A stretch of DNA of 64,000 bases from Nitrosopumilaceae archaeon (GTDB lineage: Archaea; Thermoproteota; Nitrososphaeria; Nitrososphaerales; Nitrosopumilaceae), in the NCBI GenBank assembly GCA_028279545.1, contig JANQNN010000017.1, forward strand, positions 1 to 64,000, given 5' to 3'. The notes below the pieces were generated by a model. That model did no database searches. It saw nothing but the letters and a program-made list of their open reading frames with translations, and had not been told where the DNA came from. The translations under genes and the position numbers were made by a program. This document shows positions 1-8,696 of this stretch, in pieces (position 1 is the stretch's first letter; every line of letters starts with the position of its first letter).

Positions 1-96
1 ATATTGAATGTCCAGAAGGTCAGGAACTAGTTGGCAATGAGTGTGTAGATATTGAATGTCCAGAAGGTCAGGAACTAGTTGGCAATGAGTGTGTCG
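1..96 (+). repeat. 48-bp tandem repeat, two copies visible
   Basis: Positions 1-48 and 49-96 are identical except for the last two bases. Each unit encodes IECPEGQELVGNEC plus two residues. The array continues out of the window upstream, so the copy number is unknown. Near-perfect DNA identity, not only protein identity, suggests recent expansion or ongoing copy-number change. Confidence 0.95.
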
Positions 97-1079
97 CATT
101 TAATAAAGGAGGAGATCATCAATGGGATACTAGACCAACTTTTGGAGTAAGCCATGAAACACGAGAAACCAAAATGGTAGATAATGGATTTATCTTTAAT
201 GAAAACACTTTTACAATAACTGATAACCATCACACACCATTTGATCAACAAATTATTGAAATAGGTGCTGTAAACACATTTGCTGCTACTGTTTATGCAG
301 ATAAAGATCTGAAGGTTCAAGAATTCCTATTTGGAGTTCCACAAATAGGACTAGGACACTTAGCAGAAATGAGAGTTGAAGTGTGGTATAATTTGGACGG
401 TCAAATTCAAGATGTAAAAGTTATTCAAGATACTGAAGTAATAGACAGAACAACATTAAGCATTACACATCAAAAATCAAAGTGCTTAGATTCTGATGAA
501 GAATTTAATTGTGATACTACAACAATGTCTGCAGTATTCTTAGAACCACTTCAGGATAATGTAATGGCCATAAAAGCTATGGACTTTAAACTCAGAGACC
601 AAACCACCTATCTAAACGATGGATTTGATATCTCAGGAGATTCTCTAAATCCAATGCCAACTATGAAAATTCCATCACCAACCAAAGGAGAGGGTCTAAT
701 TGAAGTTACTCAAAACGAAAAGTATAGTGATTATTGGAGCACCGAAGATGGAAGAATATTTGAAAGAAATATTTTTGGATCCTTTAAACAGATTAACCAA
801 ATCTTTGAACGATTCCAAGATTCCGGAATTCCCTTAACTAGACAACACTCAGAATTTGGAAAAATTGTAGAATTTGAGAAAAACAGAGCATCTATGATTT
901 TTGATTCAGCCTCATTAGAATCAGAGTTGAAAAATAGTTTTTCATACGATTTCTCAGTAACTGAAAGGTTATCTGATGAAGTAATTCAGGAGATGATAAT
1001 TCAAGAACATATTGCACAAAAAGTTCTTGATGAATTAAATATACAAGCAAGATATTCCAAGCACAGCAGGCCTGGATAA
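1..1079 (+). CDS. Surface protein, C-terminal part (5' end outside window)
   Basis: The reading frame is open from the window edge (codons in phase with position 3), so this is the last ~358 residues of a longer protein. It opens with two 16-residue units, IECPEGQELVGNECVD, each with two cysteines, encoded by a 48-bp tandem repeat. From WDTRPTFG (position 123) to the stop it is a module of about 310 residues that recurs, roughly 70 percent identical by eye, at the C-terminus of the secreted fibro-slime protein at 59438-61855. By that match I infer an exported cell-surface or matrix protein. No transmembrane helix or PEFG-CTERM tail is visible at the C-terminus. The internal ATG at 174 lies inside the conserved module and is not the true start. 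The function of the module is unknown. Confidence 0.85.
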   Translation, partial: IECPEGQELVGNECVDIECPEGQELVGNECVAFNKGGDHQWDTRPTFGVSHETRETKMVDNGFIFNENTFTITDNHHTPFDQQIIEIGAVNTFAATVYADKDLKVQEFLFGVPQIGLGHLAEMRVEVWYNLDGQIQDVKVIQDTEVIDRTTLSITHQKSKCLDSDEEFNCDTTTMSAVFLEPLQDNVMAIKAMDFKLRDQTTYLNDGFDISGDSLNPMPTMKIPSPTKGEGLIEVTQNEKYSDYWSTEDGRIFERNIFGSFKQINQIFERFQDSGIPLTRQHSEFGKIVEFEKNRASMIFDSASLESELKNSFSYDFSVTERLSDEVIQEMIIQEHIAQKVLDELNIQARYSKHSRPG

Positions 1080-1170
1080 ATTTTTAAAAAAAGTATAGCA
1101 TCTTTTATTTCTGAAATAAGAATTAAAAATACCAAAATATACCAATAATTTTTGAGTCATTCTAGATTTA

Positions 1171-2556
1171 GTGAAAACCCTTAGATTAAATTATCATTAT
1201 TCTTTCAAACTGACATTGCAAGGTGACGCCTTTCTCAAATGTATAGATCCCAATTGTGGTTTAGAATACCCAATTAATAGTACCAATGTTCAATGCGAAA
1301 AAGGACATCTTTTAGATGTAAAATACAAAAGAACCCCAAATGAAAAATTAAAAGAAATTTTTGCTCATAGAGGGATGATGGATGAGGGAGTTATCTTTAA
1401 TGAAAGTGGTGTTTGGAGATTTAGAGAATTACTGAACTTTTGTGAGATAGATACGGAAAATATTGAGCAATGTTCAAAATTTTTGGTGTCCTTAGATGGT
1501 GCAGAGGGTAGACAATCCAAACCTTACCATATGACCAAAGTTTCTGCCTTTACCGAAATTTCAAATGATAATTTGTGGTTGCAGCCAGAAGGATACAATC
1601 CAAGTGGATCTTTCAAAGATAATGGGATGGCTAGTGCAGTAACTCATGCAAAAATGATAGGAGCAGAAAAAATTGTTTGTGCTTCAACAGGAAATACTTC
1701 AGCCTCAGCTGGTATGTTTGCGGCAAATGAAGGAATTCAATGTGATGTCTATATTCCATCAGGCCAAATTGCACCTGGCAAACTTAGTCAAGCATACCAA
1801 TTTGGAGCACAAATTGTAGAAATAAATGGAAATTTTGATGATGCTCTCAAACAATCATTGGATGATGCAAAAAATCATAATGGTTATACGGTTAATTCTA
1901 TCAATCCTTTTAGAATTGAAGGCCAAAAAACTATACCATATCGAGCTTTAGAATATCTAAAATGGGAAGCTCCAGATTGGATTGTTTATCCTGGGGGGGC
2001 TTTAGGAAATACTTCAAGTTGTGGAAAGGCTTTAATGGAATTATATGAATGGGGTTGGATTAAAAAAATTCCAAGGATTGCCGTTATTAATTCAGAAGGT
2101 GCAAGTACATTATCTGATTTGTATAATGGAAAATTCCAAGAAGAAGAGTTACGTTGGAATAAAGGAAAACCAAACACAGATTTAATAAAACAATATTATG
2201 ATCATTTAGACCAAGAAGGAATTAAACCAAAAACAAAAGCTACTGCCATTCAAATTGGTAGGCCAGCAAATATTCTAAAAGGACTAAGAGCTTTGGAATT
2301 TACTAATGGTATTGTTACAACAGCTTCTGATTCAGAAATGCTAGATGGTATGTCAGTTGTAGGATTAAACGGATTTGACTGTGAAATGGCATCGGGTGCA
2401 TCAGTAGCTGGAATTAAAAAATTACTTGAGCAAGAAATTATCAAAAGAGATGATGTTGTTGTAGGAATACTTACGGGTCGTCAAAAAGACGCAATGCTTC
2501 CGGTGGATTACCACAATAATCCAAAAAATAGGTTTGCCATTCCACCTAAAATTTAG
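1171..2556 (+). CDS. thrC: Threonine synthase
   Basis: PLP-dependent threonine synthase, converting O-phosphohomoserine to threonine in the cytoplasm. The PLP lysine is K149 in EGYNPSGSFKD. The phosphate-binding run STGNTSAS follows about 30 residues later, and the archaeal-type N-terminus carries cysteines C24, C29 and C42 in a ribbon-like arrangement. The length of 461 aa is slightly above the usual ~400. I chose the GTG at 1171 because an AT-rich box (AAATATA, 1135-1141) lies about 26-30 bp before the expected transcript start. A TTG at 1216 would give a protein beginning just before the cysteine ribbon and cannot be excluded. Single gene with its own promoter, on the same strand as the next gene. 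Confidence 0.93.
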   Translation: MKTLRLNYHYSFKLTLQGDAFLKCIDPNCGLEYPINSTNVQCEKGHLLDVKYKRTPNEKLKEIFAHRGMMDEGVIFNESGVWRFRELLNFCEIDTENIEQCSKFLVSLDGAEGRQSKPYHMTKVSAFTEISNDNLWLQPEGYNPSGSFKDNGMASAVTHAKMIGAEKIVCASTGNTSASAGMFAANEGIQCDVYIPSGQIAPGKLSQAYQFGAQIVEINGNFDDALKQSLDDAKNHNGYTVNSINPFRIEGQKTIPYRALEYLKWEAPDWIVYPGGALGNTSSCGKALMELYEWGWIKKIPRIAVINSEGASTLSDLYNGKFQEEELRWNKGKPNTDLIKQYYDHLDQEGIKPKTKATAIQIGRPANILKGLRALEFTNGIVTTASDSEMLDGMSVVGLNGFDCEMASGASVAGIKKLLEQEIIKRDDVVVGILTGRQKDAMLPVDYHNNPKNRFAIPPKI

Positions 2557-2697
2557 GCTCGAAATATTTCCATAAAATAAAAAATTTTCTTTATCAATCT
2601 TAAGCCTTAATAATGTGTTTTACCAGATTTATAACAACCAAAAGATGGGGAATAAAAAATAAAATGAATAACAAATGTTGTTGTTCTAAAATTTTTC

Positions 2698-2702
2698 GGA
2701 GG
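2698..2702 (+). promoter_or_regulatory. Shine-Dalgarno site for the CNNM-type gene
   Basis: GGAGG stands 5 nt before the ATG at 2708. This is one of the few clear ribosome-binding sites before a first gene here; most other starts look leaderless. Confidence 0.75.
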
Positions 2703-2707
2703 AAATT

Positions 2708-3961
2708 ATGGTAGAGCTTTGGATGGAGTTAGTTGCTCTTGGGGCACTAATTGGATTATCTGGTTTTTTTAGTGGTTTAGAGGTAGCCTTAGTGGGTGTA
2801 AGAAAATCCAAAGTAATTCAATTATTAAATGAGGGCAAAAAAGGCGCCAAAGCATTACACAAGTTAAAAACTAATCCTAGCTGGATGATGGCCAGTGTAA
2901 ATCTTGGAAACAATCTCGTAAATGTTGGGGCGTCTGCGCTTGCAACAAGTGTCTCCATTCGCCTTTTTGGTAATGATGGGCTAGGTATCGCAATTGGTAT
3001 TATGACATTTTTGATTTTAGTATTTGGAGAAATTACACCAAAAACGTATTGTAACGCAAATGCGACTAAAATTGCATTAAGGTACGCACCAGTACTGCTA
3101 GGATTTAGTTATGTATTTTATCCCGTCGTAAAATTTTTTGAAATCATTACAAAAGGTGTAGTAAAAATTACTGGAAGTAGTTATGTCCCACCACCGATTA
3201 CGGAAGAAGAAATCAAAGGAGTAATCGATCAAGGACTTGCAGAGAAAGCCATTGAAAAAGATGAAATGGAATTAGTTCATGGAGCTTTGAAATTTGATGA
3301 TACTGTAATCCGTTCGGTAATGACTCCTAGAACCAAAATGTTTACCCTAAATTCCAAAACTTTACTTTTTGAGGCTTTACCTGAAATTAACCAAAATGGT
3401 TATTCTAGAATTCCAATTTATGGTCAAAGTAAAGATGACATTGTGGGATTTGTTCATGTAAGAGACGTATTAAAAGAATTAGAGGCAGAAAACAAAATGA
3501 AGAGCTTGGAGCAAATTGCAAGAAAACCTGTATTTGTTTCTCAAGAAAAAATGGTGAGTTCTTTACTAAAAGAAATGAAAGGAAGAAAAACACACATGGC
3601 AATTGTAGTTGATGAGCATGGAGGAGTAGAAGGTTTAGTTACCTTAGAAGATTTGATTGAAGAAATTGTAGGAGAGATTGAAGATGAAACGGATGTTTCA
3701 AAACCCAAAGAGTATGATAGAATTGATCAAGACACAGTAATTACTCATGGCGATATAGATATTGATGAAATAAATAAAATTTTTAAAACTCAGGTTCCCC
3801 AAGGAGATGACTACGCAACGCTAAATGGATTATTACACGAAAAATTACAAGATATTCCTCAAGCAGGTGATAAGATTGAAATTGATGATCTAAGAATAGT
3901 TGTAGAAAAAGTCTTCAAAAATGTTCCTCAAAAAATTAGAATAGAAAAAATTAGAACCTAA
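2708..3961 (+). CDS. CNNM/CorC-family membrane protein with CBS pair
   Basis: Integral membrane protein of the DUF21 (CNNM, HlyC/CorC) family, 417 aa. Residues ~1-185 form the DUF21 membrane domain with about four helices, starting at LVALGALIGLSGFFSGLEVAL. Residues ~200-320 hold a CBS pair (VMTPRTKM, then HMAIVVDEHGGVEGLVTLEDLIEEIVGEI), and ~335-415 the CorC_HlyC domain (GDIDIDEINKIF, DYATLNGLL). Family members transport or sense Mg2+ or other divalent cations, with CBS domains binding adenine nucleotides. The substrate here cannot be read from sequence. The start is fixed by the strong ribosome-binding site. Its stop overlaps the stop of the convergent GAPDH gene by 4 bp. Confidence 0.9.
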   Translation: MVELWMELVALGALIGLSGFFSGLEVALVGVRKSKVIQLLNEGKKGAKALHKLKTNPSWMMASVNLGNNLVNVGASALATSVSIRLFGNDGLGIAIGIMTFLILVFGEITPKTYCNANATKIALRYAPVLLGFSYVFYPVVKFFEIITKGVVKITGSSYVPPPITEEEIKGVIDQGLAEKAIEKDEMELVHGALKFDDTVIRSVMTPRTKMFTLNSKTLLFEALPEINQNGYSRIPIYGQSKDDIVGFVHVRDVLKELEAENKMKSLEQIARKPVFVSQEKMVSSLLKEMKGRKTHMAIVVDEHGGVEGLVTLEDLIEEIVGEIEDETDVSKPKEYDRIDQDTVITHGDIDIDEINKIFKTQVPQGDDYATLNGLLHEKLQDIPQAGDKIEIDDLRIVVEKVFKNVPQKIRIEKIRT

Positions 3962-5010
3962 TCTTTTTTAGCAAAATGTTCTTCTAGTTTTTGTTTTTTC
4001 TCTTGCATATGAAAAATAGATTCTGTATGAGTAAATGCTTCTTGGTATGATTTTCCAAAAAGCATTGATTGCAATAACATATGATTTTCTGGAATTACTA
4101 TTCCTGTTTGATCATCAGAATACATTAATTGAACGGTATCACCTATTGATGCCGTCATGTTTGCATGAATGTGAATCATATTAGTATCAGTAAAATTAAA
4201 GCCCATGGTTTCAGCGAAATCTCTTACATCTTTAGTTCCTTTGGCAGTCCATAAAGTCGCAACACCAAATTCATTTACAAAAATATTATGAATTTCTGAG
4301 GGTTTAGGAGATTTGTCTTTAAATCTAATATCCATAATATGCAAATGCATTTGTCTTGTAGGTACTTTAATTGCTCTTACAAACAAAGGAGAATCTTTAC
4401 CAAAGTAAGTTTTTACATCATCTCCATGATGGGGACTTTCTGTCATTTCAATAGTATCTTTTAATTTTTTGTCTGTTTGTTCAATATCTGCCCATCTTCT
4501 CACTAAAGTGACATCAAACCTCAAAAGTTTTTCCCCAAATTTTTCTCTAAGAGGCTCTAAAATTCGTCCCATTCCAGTGACATTACAACTACCTTGCATA
4601 ACATGTCTTTTTCCTAATGAGAGTTCATAATTTGCACGAGAATTAAATAACAAATCTGAAACTGCTTTATCTCCTACGACAGATTCTCCTCCTTGATAAA
4701 TTGCCATAACACTTTTTGGTTCATACAAGTTTTTTTTGTTTAAAAACCCATGACCACCAGGAGCCGCATCTACTACTAAATCACAATCATCTAAGGCAGA
4801 TTCAATACTGCCAGCAATTTCAAAATCCTTAAACTCGTTTAATTTTCTTTCAGGAGCAAAAACCTTCAGTCCCCTCGAAATTGCTAGATTTACCTTTTCA
4901 TCAGGAGAATATTTACCAACCCCAATTATTGAAATTTCAGGATCGTCTTTTAGAAAAGCAGTAATCCTACTTCCAATTGAACCATAACCGTTTATGAATA
5001 TCTTCTTCAT
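3958..5010 (-). CDS. gap: Archaeal-type (type II) glyceraldehyde-3-phosphate dehydrogenase
   Basis: Phosphorylating NAD(P)-dependent GAPDH of the archaeal class, 350 aa (family ~340). The Rossmann motif INGYGSIGSR is at residues 7-16 and the catalytic cysteine is C142 in QGSCNVTGMG. The archaeal signature RRWADIEQ lies near residue 192. In autotrophic ammonia oxidisers it is expected to act in the gluconeogenic direction. ATG start. It lies downstream of the exopolysaccharide operon on the same strand with a 41-bp gap, so co-transcription is possible, and it converges on the CNNM gene. Confidence 0.95.
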   Translation of the reverse strand: MKKIFINGYGSIGSRITAFLKDDPEISIIGVGKYSPDEKVNLAISRGLKVFAPERKLNEFKDFEIAGSIESALDDCDLVVDAAPGGHGFLNKKNLYEPKSVMAIYQGGESVVGDKAVSDLLFNSRANYELSLGKRHVMQGSCNVTGMGRILEPLREKFGEKLLRFDVTLVRRWADIEQTDKKLKDTIEMTESPHHGDDVKTYFGKDSPLFVRAIKVPTRQMHLHIMDIRFKDKSPKPSEIHNIFVNEFGVATLWTAKGTKDVRDFAETMGFNFTDTNMIHIHANMTASIGDTVQLMYSDDQTGIVIPENHMLLQSMLFGKSYQEAFTHTESIFHMQEKKQKLEEHFAKKD

Positions 5011-5051
5011 AATTTTTCACCAATTATTGGGTTATTTAGATTAGTCTAAAC

Positions 5052-7124
5052 CTAAATATCAATTACAACGATCTCCTGATTCACTAAATACGTCAGACCA
5101 AAAATAAAATCATCATCTGAAATTTTACTTTCAGCCCATAAACCTGCATTTTCTTTAATCCAACTTGGAATTTCTTTGTTGCCTGAGCTTTCAATGTTTG
5201 CGGTTACCTGGATTACATCCTTGTTAATCAAATATTGAACCCCTTGAACAAAAGTAGTGTCGCTAATTTGTCCATCTCTCCACCAACCGGCATTATTTTT
5301 TATCCATTTTGGAATTACTTGCGGAAAAATGGAATCAGACTCCTCTTCAACAATAAGTACTTTAGAGATATTCTGTTCAATTTCACTCATGAAAACTGTT
5401 TTTAGGTTTTCAGATTTGATTTTTTCAATTAATTTTTCAAGTTCTTTTAATTGATCCAAATCTACTTCATTATAATGTACACCATCTTCAAGTATTGAGA
5501 ATTCTTGTGGATGAAGGGTTACAACAGCAAAACCATAGTCTTCCAAGGATTTCAAGGTATTTGCAAACGTCACTTTATAAGGCAATCCTACAAATGAACC
5601 AAGAGATTCATCATATTCTCCAGTAGTGGCGCCTTGTGGGAATCTATAAAGAGATTCATTTTCTAATGAATATGGCGGAGTATCAATTTGATCCATAGAG
5701 CTGATGACGGTAAATCCATTAACACGTAATAATGGCATAGTGTCTTTGCTGATTATGTTTTGAGGAGGAATAAACGCCGTAGGAGTAACACTAAGTTTTT
5801 CTTTAAATTGCCTAGTAGATTCTTTTAACATTTTATCAAGTTGTTCTGCATTAAAATCCGTAAGAGGTTGTTCAGAAATGAAGTGATTTACAATTTCTAA
5901 ATCACCATTATTAATTCCATTTTTTACCACATCAACTATGGTAGAATCTTCTCCAAAAGTATCAATAATTACTCCTGTGGAAAGTGGAATATCGTGTTTT
6001 GAAAACATCTCAATAATTGCGATTTGTGAATTAGAAATCCAATAATCCTGAATGTCATCCATTCTAAATGCAACACAATTACAGGATAATGTGTACTCGT
6101 TTATTGTTGATTCATAAACTATGGGCTCAGGTAGGGGGTTTGATTGAGGCTCCTCAATTATTACTGAAATAGCTTCACCAGAAATGGAAGATTCTGAGTT
6201 TGCAAAAGGAACAACTATTGGTTCAAAGTCACTGTTTTGTATTAACTCAAAGTCATTTTGATTACCAGTAATTGGAACTTGAGTATCGGCCCAAGTGATA
6301 TCTTTTTGTCCATCTTTTAAAACAGTAACTGAATATAATGCCGAAGGAATGTTAGAAAAATAAATCAATCCTTTAGAGTTCATAGTAGACTCTACTGAAA
6401 ATTCATTTCTCTGGTCTTCTAACAAAATTGAATAATAGCCATCCTTTTTGAATAGTTTTTGAGAATCAATATTATACAATTCAAACGTAATTAGATCTTC
6501 TACAACTTCAGGTATTGGCACAACAATTTTTTGATTTTGTTGAATCCCTTTTGTTACTGAAATATTTGAAACGCTTGTTGCTAAATATTCTCCTAGATAA
6601 ACATCAGCTACATAATAATCTCCTTCAACTATAGTTGGAGCTATCCAAAACCTCAAAGTGTCTCCATCTTCATTTGTATTTCCTACTTGTTGCTCTTCAC
6701 CATATTGATTTTTTATTTTTATGACAGCGTTTTCAATTGGAGTTTCTCCATCCTCAAAAAATACATTAAATTTTAAACCGCCAGATAAAGGAAGAGTGAT
6801 TTCTAATTTCTCTGGCGAATCAGCCAATTTTACATACCCTACCTCTGAAAAAAGACCATTTGCAAAAACTTCTACTCTATATTGATGATTCTGGGGCAAA
6901 AGTACAGATTCGGGATTCCCTTCAAATTTCTTTTCTAAGTAAGGAGTTGGATTATGGTCTTGATAGACTACAAAGTGTTTTTGAAAACCACTTGCTCTAT
7001 CTCCATTTGTAAATTTTAACTCTATTTGCAAATCTGTTAATTCCTCAGAATATGCGGTACCAATAGGCAGTACCAATGATAAAATTACCGTAAAGGCCAA
7101 AACAAAAAAGATTTTTGAGTTCAT
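5052..7124 (-). CDS. Secreted polysaccharide-deacetylase-like protein
   Basis: Exported protein of 690 aa when started at the ATG 7124. A signal peptide covers residues ~1-26. Residues ~30-330 are beta-rich, possibly carbohydrate- or wall-facing. Residues ~348-590 resemble the polysaccharide deacetylase/DUF2334 fold: VAFRMDDIQ (DD at 356-357) as the metal motif, NHFISEQ at 413, FIPPQN at 451 and TLHPQEF at 536. The usual H-x3-H zinc pair reads H-x3-E, so activity or metal set may differ. The C-terminus has two copies of a ~37-residue repeat (IPKWIKNNAGWW and IPSWIKENAGLW). The start was chosen for the AGGTGG ribosome-binding site 5 nt upstream; a GTG at 7133 would overlap the upstream gene. 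It directly follows the glycosyltransferase, suggesting PgaB-like modification of its product. Confidence 0.8.
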   Translation of the reverse strand: MNSKIFFVLAFTVILSLVLPIGTAYSEELTDLQIELKFTNGDRASGFQKHFVVYQDHNPTPYLEKKFEGNPESVLLPQNHQYRVEVFANGLFSEVGYVKLADSPEKLEITLPLSGGLKFNVFFEDGETPIENAVIKIKNQYGEEQQVGNTNEDGDTLRFWIAPTIVEGDYYVADVYLGEYLATSVSNISVTKGIQQNQKIVVPIPEVVEDLITFELYNIDSQKLFKKDGYYSILLEDQRNEFSVESTMNSKGLIYFSNIPSALYSVTVLKDGQKDITWADTQVPITGNQNDFELIQNSDFEPIVVPFANSESSISGEAISVIIEEPQSNPLPEPIVYESTINEYTLSCNCVAFRMDDIQDYWISNSQIAIIEMFSKHDIPLSTGVIIDTFGEDSTIVDVVKNGINNGDLEIVNHFISEQPLTDFNAEQLDKMLKESTRQFKEKLSVTPTAFIPPQNIISKDTMPLLRVNGFTVISSMDQIDTPPYSLENESLYRFPQGATTGEYDESLGSFVGLPYKVTFANTLKSLEDYGFAVVTLHPQEFSILEDGVHYNEVDLDQLKELEKLIEKIKSENLKTVFMSEIEQNISKVLIVEEESDSIFPQVIPKWIKNNAGWWRDGQISDTTFVQGVQYLINKDVIQVTANIESSGNKEIPSWIKENAGLWAESKISDDDFIFGLTYLVNQEIVVIDI

Positions 7125-7125
7125 T

Positions 7126-8676
7126 CTATCCACCTATCCTCTTTGCACTTGTCCATACTGCCTTTTTACCTGATGCGTGTTCAAATAGAGCTCTTACCAA
7201 CAAGGTATCAACAATTTGTTTAAATCCAAACAAAAGCAATGGAGAGTAAATTAACAGCCTGTAGTCTTCCTTATCAATTCTTAATGCTAAAGTAGTCATT
7301 AAAATATGAACAGCAAAAAATATGGAAACAGCCTCTAAAACCCATTGTAGATCGCCGGTAAATACACCAAAAATTACATTGGCAAAAGATGCAAATCCAA
7401 TAATTGGGGTAACTACCATTCCCAACATTAAAAATGGGAACGAGAGTTTTTGTAAATATCCAAATCTAGGATTTATCAATGCATCTGAATGTCTTGTTAA
7501 TACCTGAATATTCCCACGATACCATCTTTTTCGTTGTTTAACAAAATCATCCATGGTGTCAGGAGATTCTGAATATGCTACTGCTTGTATGCTTCCTTGC
7601 GTTACCATTCCTGCTTTAAGTAATTTAATGGTCTGATCAAAGTCTTCTACGATTGTATCTTTATCATAAGTTCCTGCATCTTGGACAAATTCTTTTCTGA
7701 AAGCACCTAATGCTCCAGGAACAATGGATATTGAACCAAATACATCAAAAGCCCTTCTAATAATTTGAATTCCTATAATATATTCAAGTGCTTGACATTT
7801 TGTAAGCCAATTTGTTCTGTTTTTTACTTTTATATTTCCCGCAACTGCTGCAACGTTTTCATCGCTCTGAAAACCTTTAACAATTTCTGTGATAGCTCGT
7901 CTTCCAATAATTGTATCGGCATCTAAGATAACAATGATTTCTCCTTTAGAATAAACAATTCCATAGTTTATTGCAGAAGCTTTGCCACCATTTTCTTTAT
8001 GTAAAACTTTGATTTGATTTTTAAATTGAGATGCGATTTTTAAAGTATTATCGGAGCTTCCGTCATCAACAAAGATTACTTCTTTTTTTGGATATTGTGT
8101 TTCAATAGCAGCCTCAATGGTCTTTAGAACTACTTTTTCTTCATTATATGCTGGAATAATTATTGAAACTGGAGGATAAGTGTTAGGTTCAGGCTGTCGC
8201 TCTTCTCTACTTCTACTCATTACTGCCATGGGAACAAATAACATTGTAGTCCAAAAAGAAATAGTCATTCCAAATAGCAAAATAATTCTAGAGGGAGATT
8301 CCAATAGTGAAATTCCTTCAAAGGCAACCAAACCTCCCAATAAAAATGGAGTTCCCATTAACACCAACAATAAAAAAGAAGGCCCGCGTCTTCCCTTTCT
8401 GATTTTAGTAAAATCTGTTCTTCTAGAACCCAAAAGGTGGTAAAATGATAAGACACCGCCAATGGCCATGGCAACCATACTTATAGGCCCCATTAGATAA
8501 TACACTCCAATAGCAAGAACCGCAAAAATTACTATAGTAAGTAAAATTTGAACAGGATCGGTTCGGTTTTCCTTTTGATTTCTAAAACTTTGGATTTTTG
8601 CTGAATTCTGATTTGGAATTTTTGTGGAATCAGAAAAATTTTCAGATTCTATTTTTTGCTGATTAGAATTTATCAT
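7126..8676 (-). CDS. Membrane family-2 glycosyltransferase (PgaC/hyaluronan-synthase-like)
   Basis: Processive beta-glycosyltransferase-like membrane protein, 516 aa from ATG 8676. Two helices (~45-82) are followed by two more (~102-155). The GT2 catalytic domain at ~168-390 has DDGSSDN (204-210), DAD (252-254), VED (343-345) and the processivity motif QRKRW (381-385). At least three C-terminal helices (~408-500) follow. This is the arrangement of poly-GlcNAc, hyaluronan and cellulose-type synthases; the sugar cannot be told from sequence. A TTG at 8694 is an alternative start. The response regulator ends 20 nt upstream and the deacetylase-like gene starts 1 nt after the stop, so the three form an operon. 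Confidence 0.88.
   Translation of the reverse strand: MINSNQQKIESENFSDSTKIPNQNSAKIQSFRNQKENRTDPVQILLTIVIFAVLAIGVYYLMGPISMVAMAIGGVLSFYHLLGSRRTDFTKIRKGRRGPSFLLLVLMGTPFLLGGLVAFEGISLLESPSRIILLFGMTISFWTTMLFVPMAVMSRSREERQPEPNTYPPVSIIIPAYNEEKVVLKTIEAAIETQYPKKEVIFVDDGSSDNTLKIASQFKNQIKVLHKENGGKASAINYGIVYSKGEIIVILDADTIIGRRAITEIVKGFQSDENVAAVAGNIKVKNRTNWLTKCQALEYIIGIQIIRRAFDVFGSISIVPGALGAFRKEFVQDAGTYDKDTIVEDFDQTIKLLKAGMVTQGSIQAVAYSESPDTMDDFVKQRKRWYRGNIQVLTRHSDALINPRFGYLQKLSFPFLMLGMVVTPIIGFASFANVIFGVFTGDLQWVLEAVSIFFAVHILMTTLALRIDKEDYRLLIYSPLLLFGFKQIVDTLLVRALFEHASGKKAVWTSAKRIGG
7130..7135 (-). promoter_or_regulatory. Ribosome-binding site deciding the deacetylase start
   Basis: On the minus strand AGGTGG lies 5 nt before ATG 7124, inside the end of the glycosyltransferase gene. 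It supports translation starting at 7124 rather than at the GTG 7133, and coupled translation of the two genes. Confidence 0.6.
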
Positions 8677-8696
8677 GGTTTCAGTATATCCCAAAA

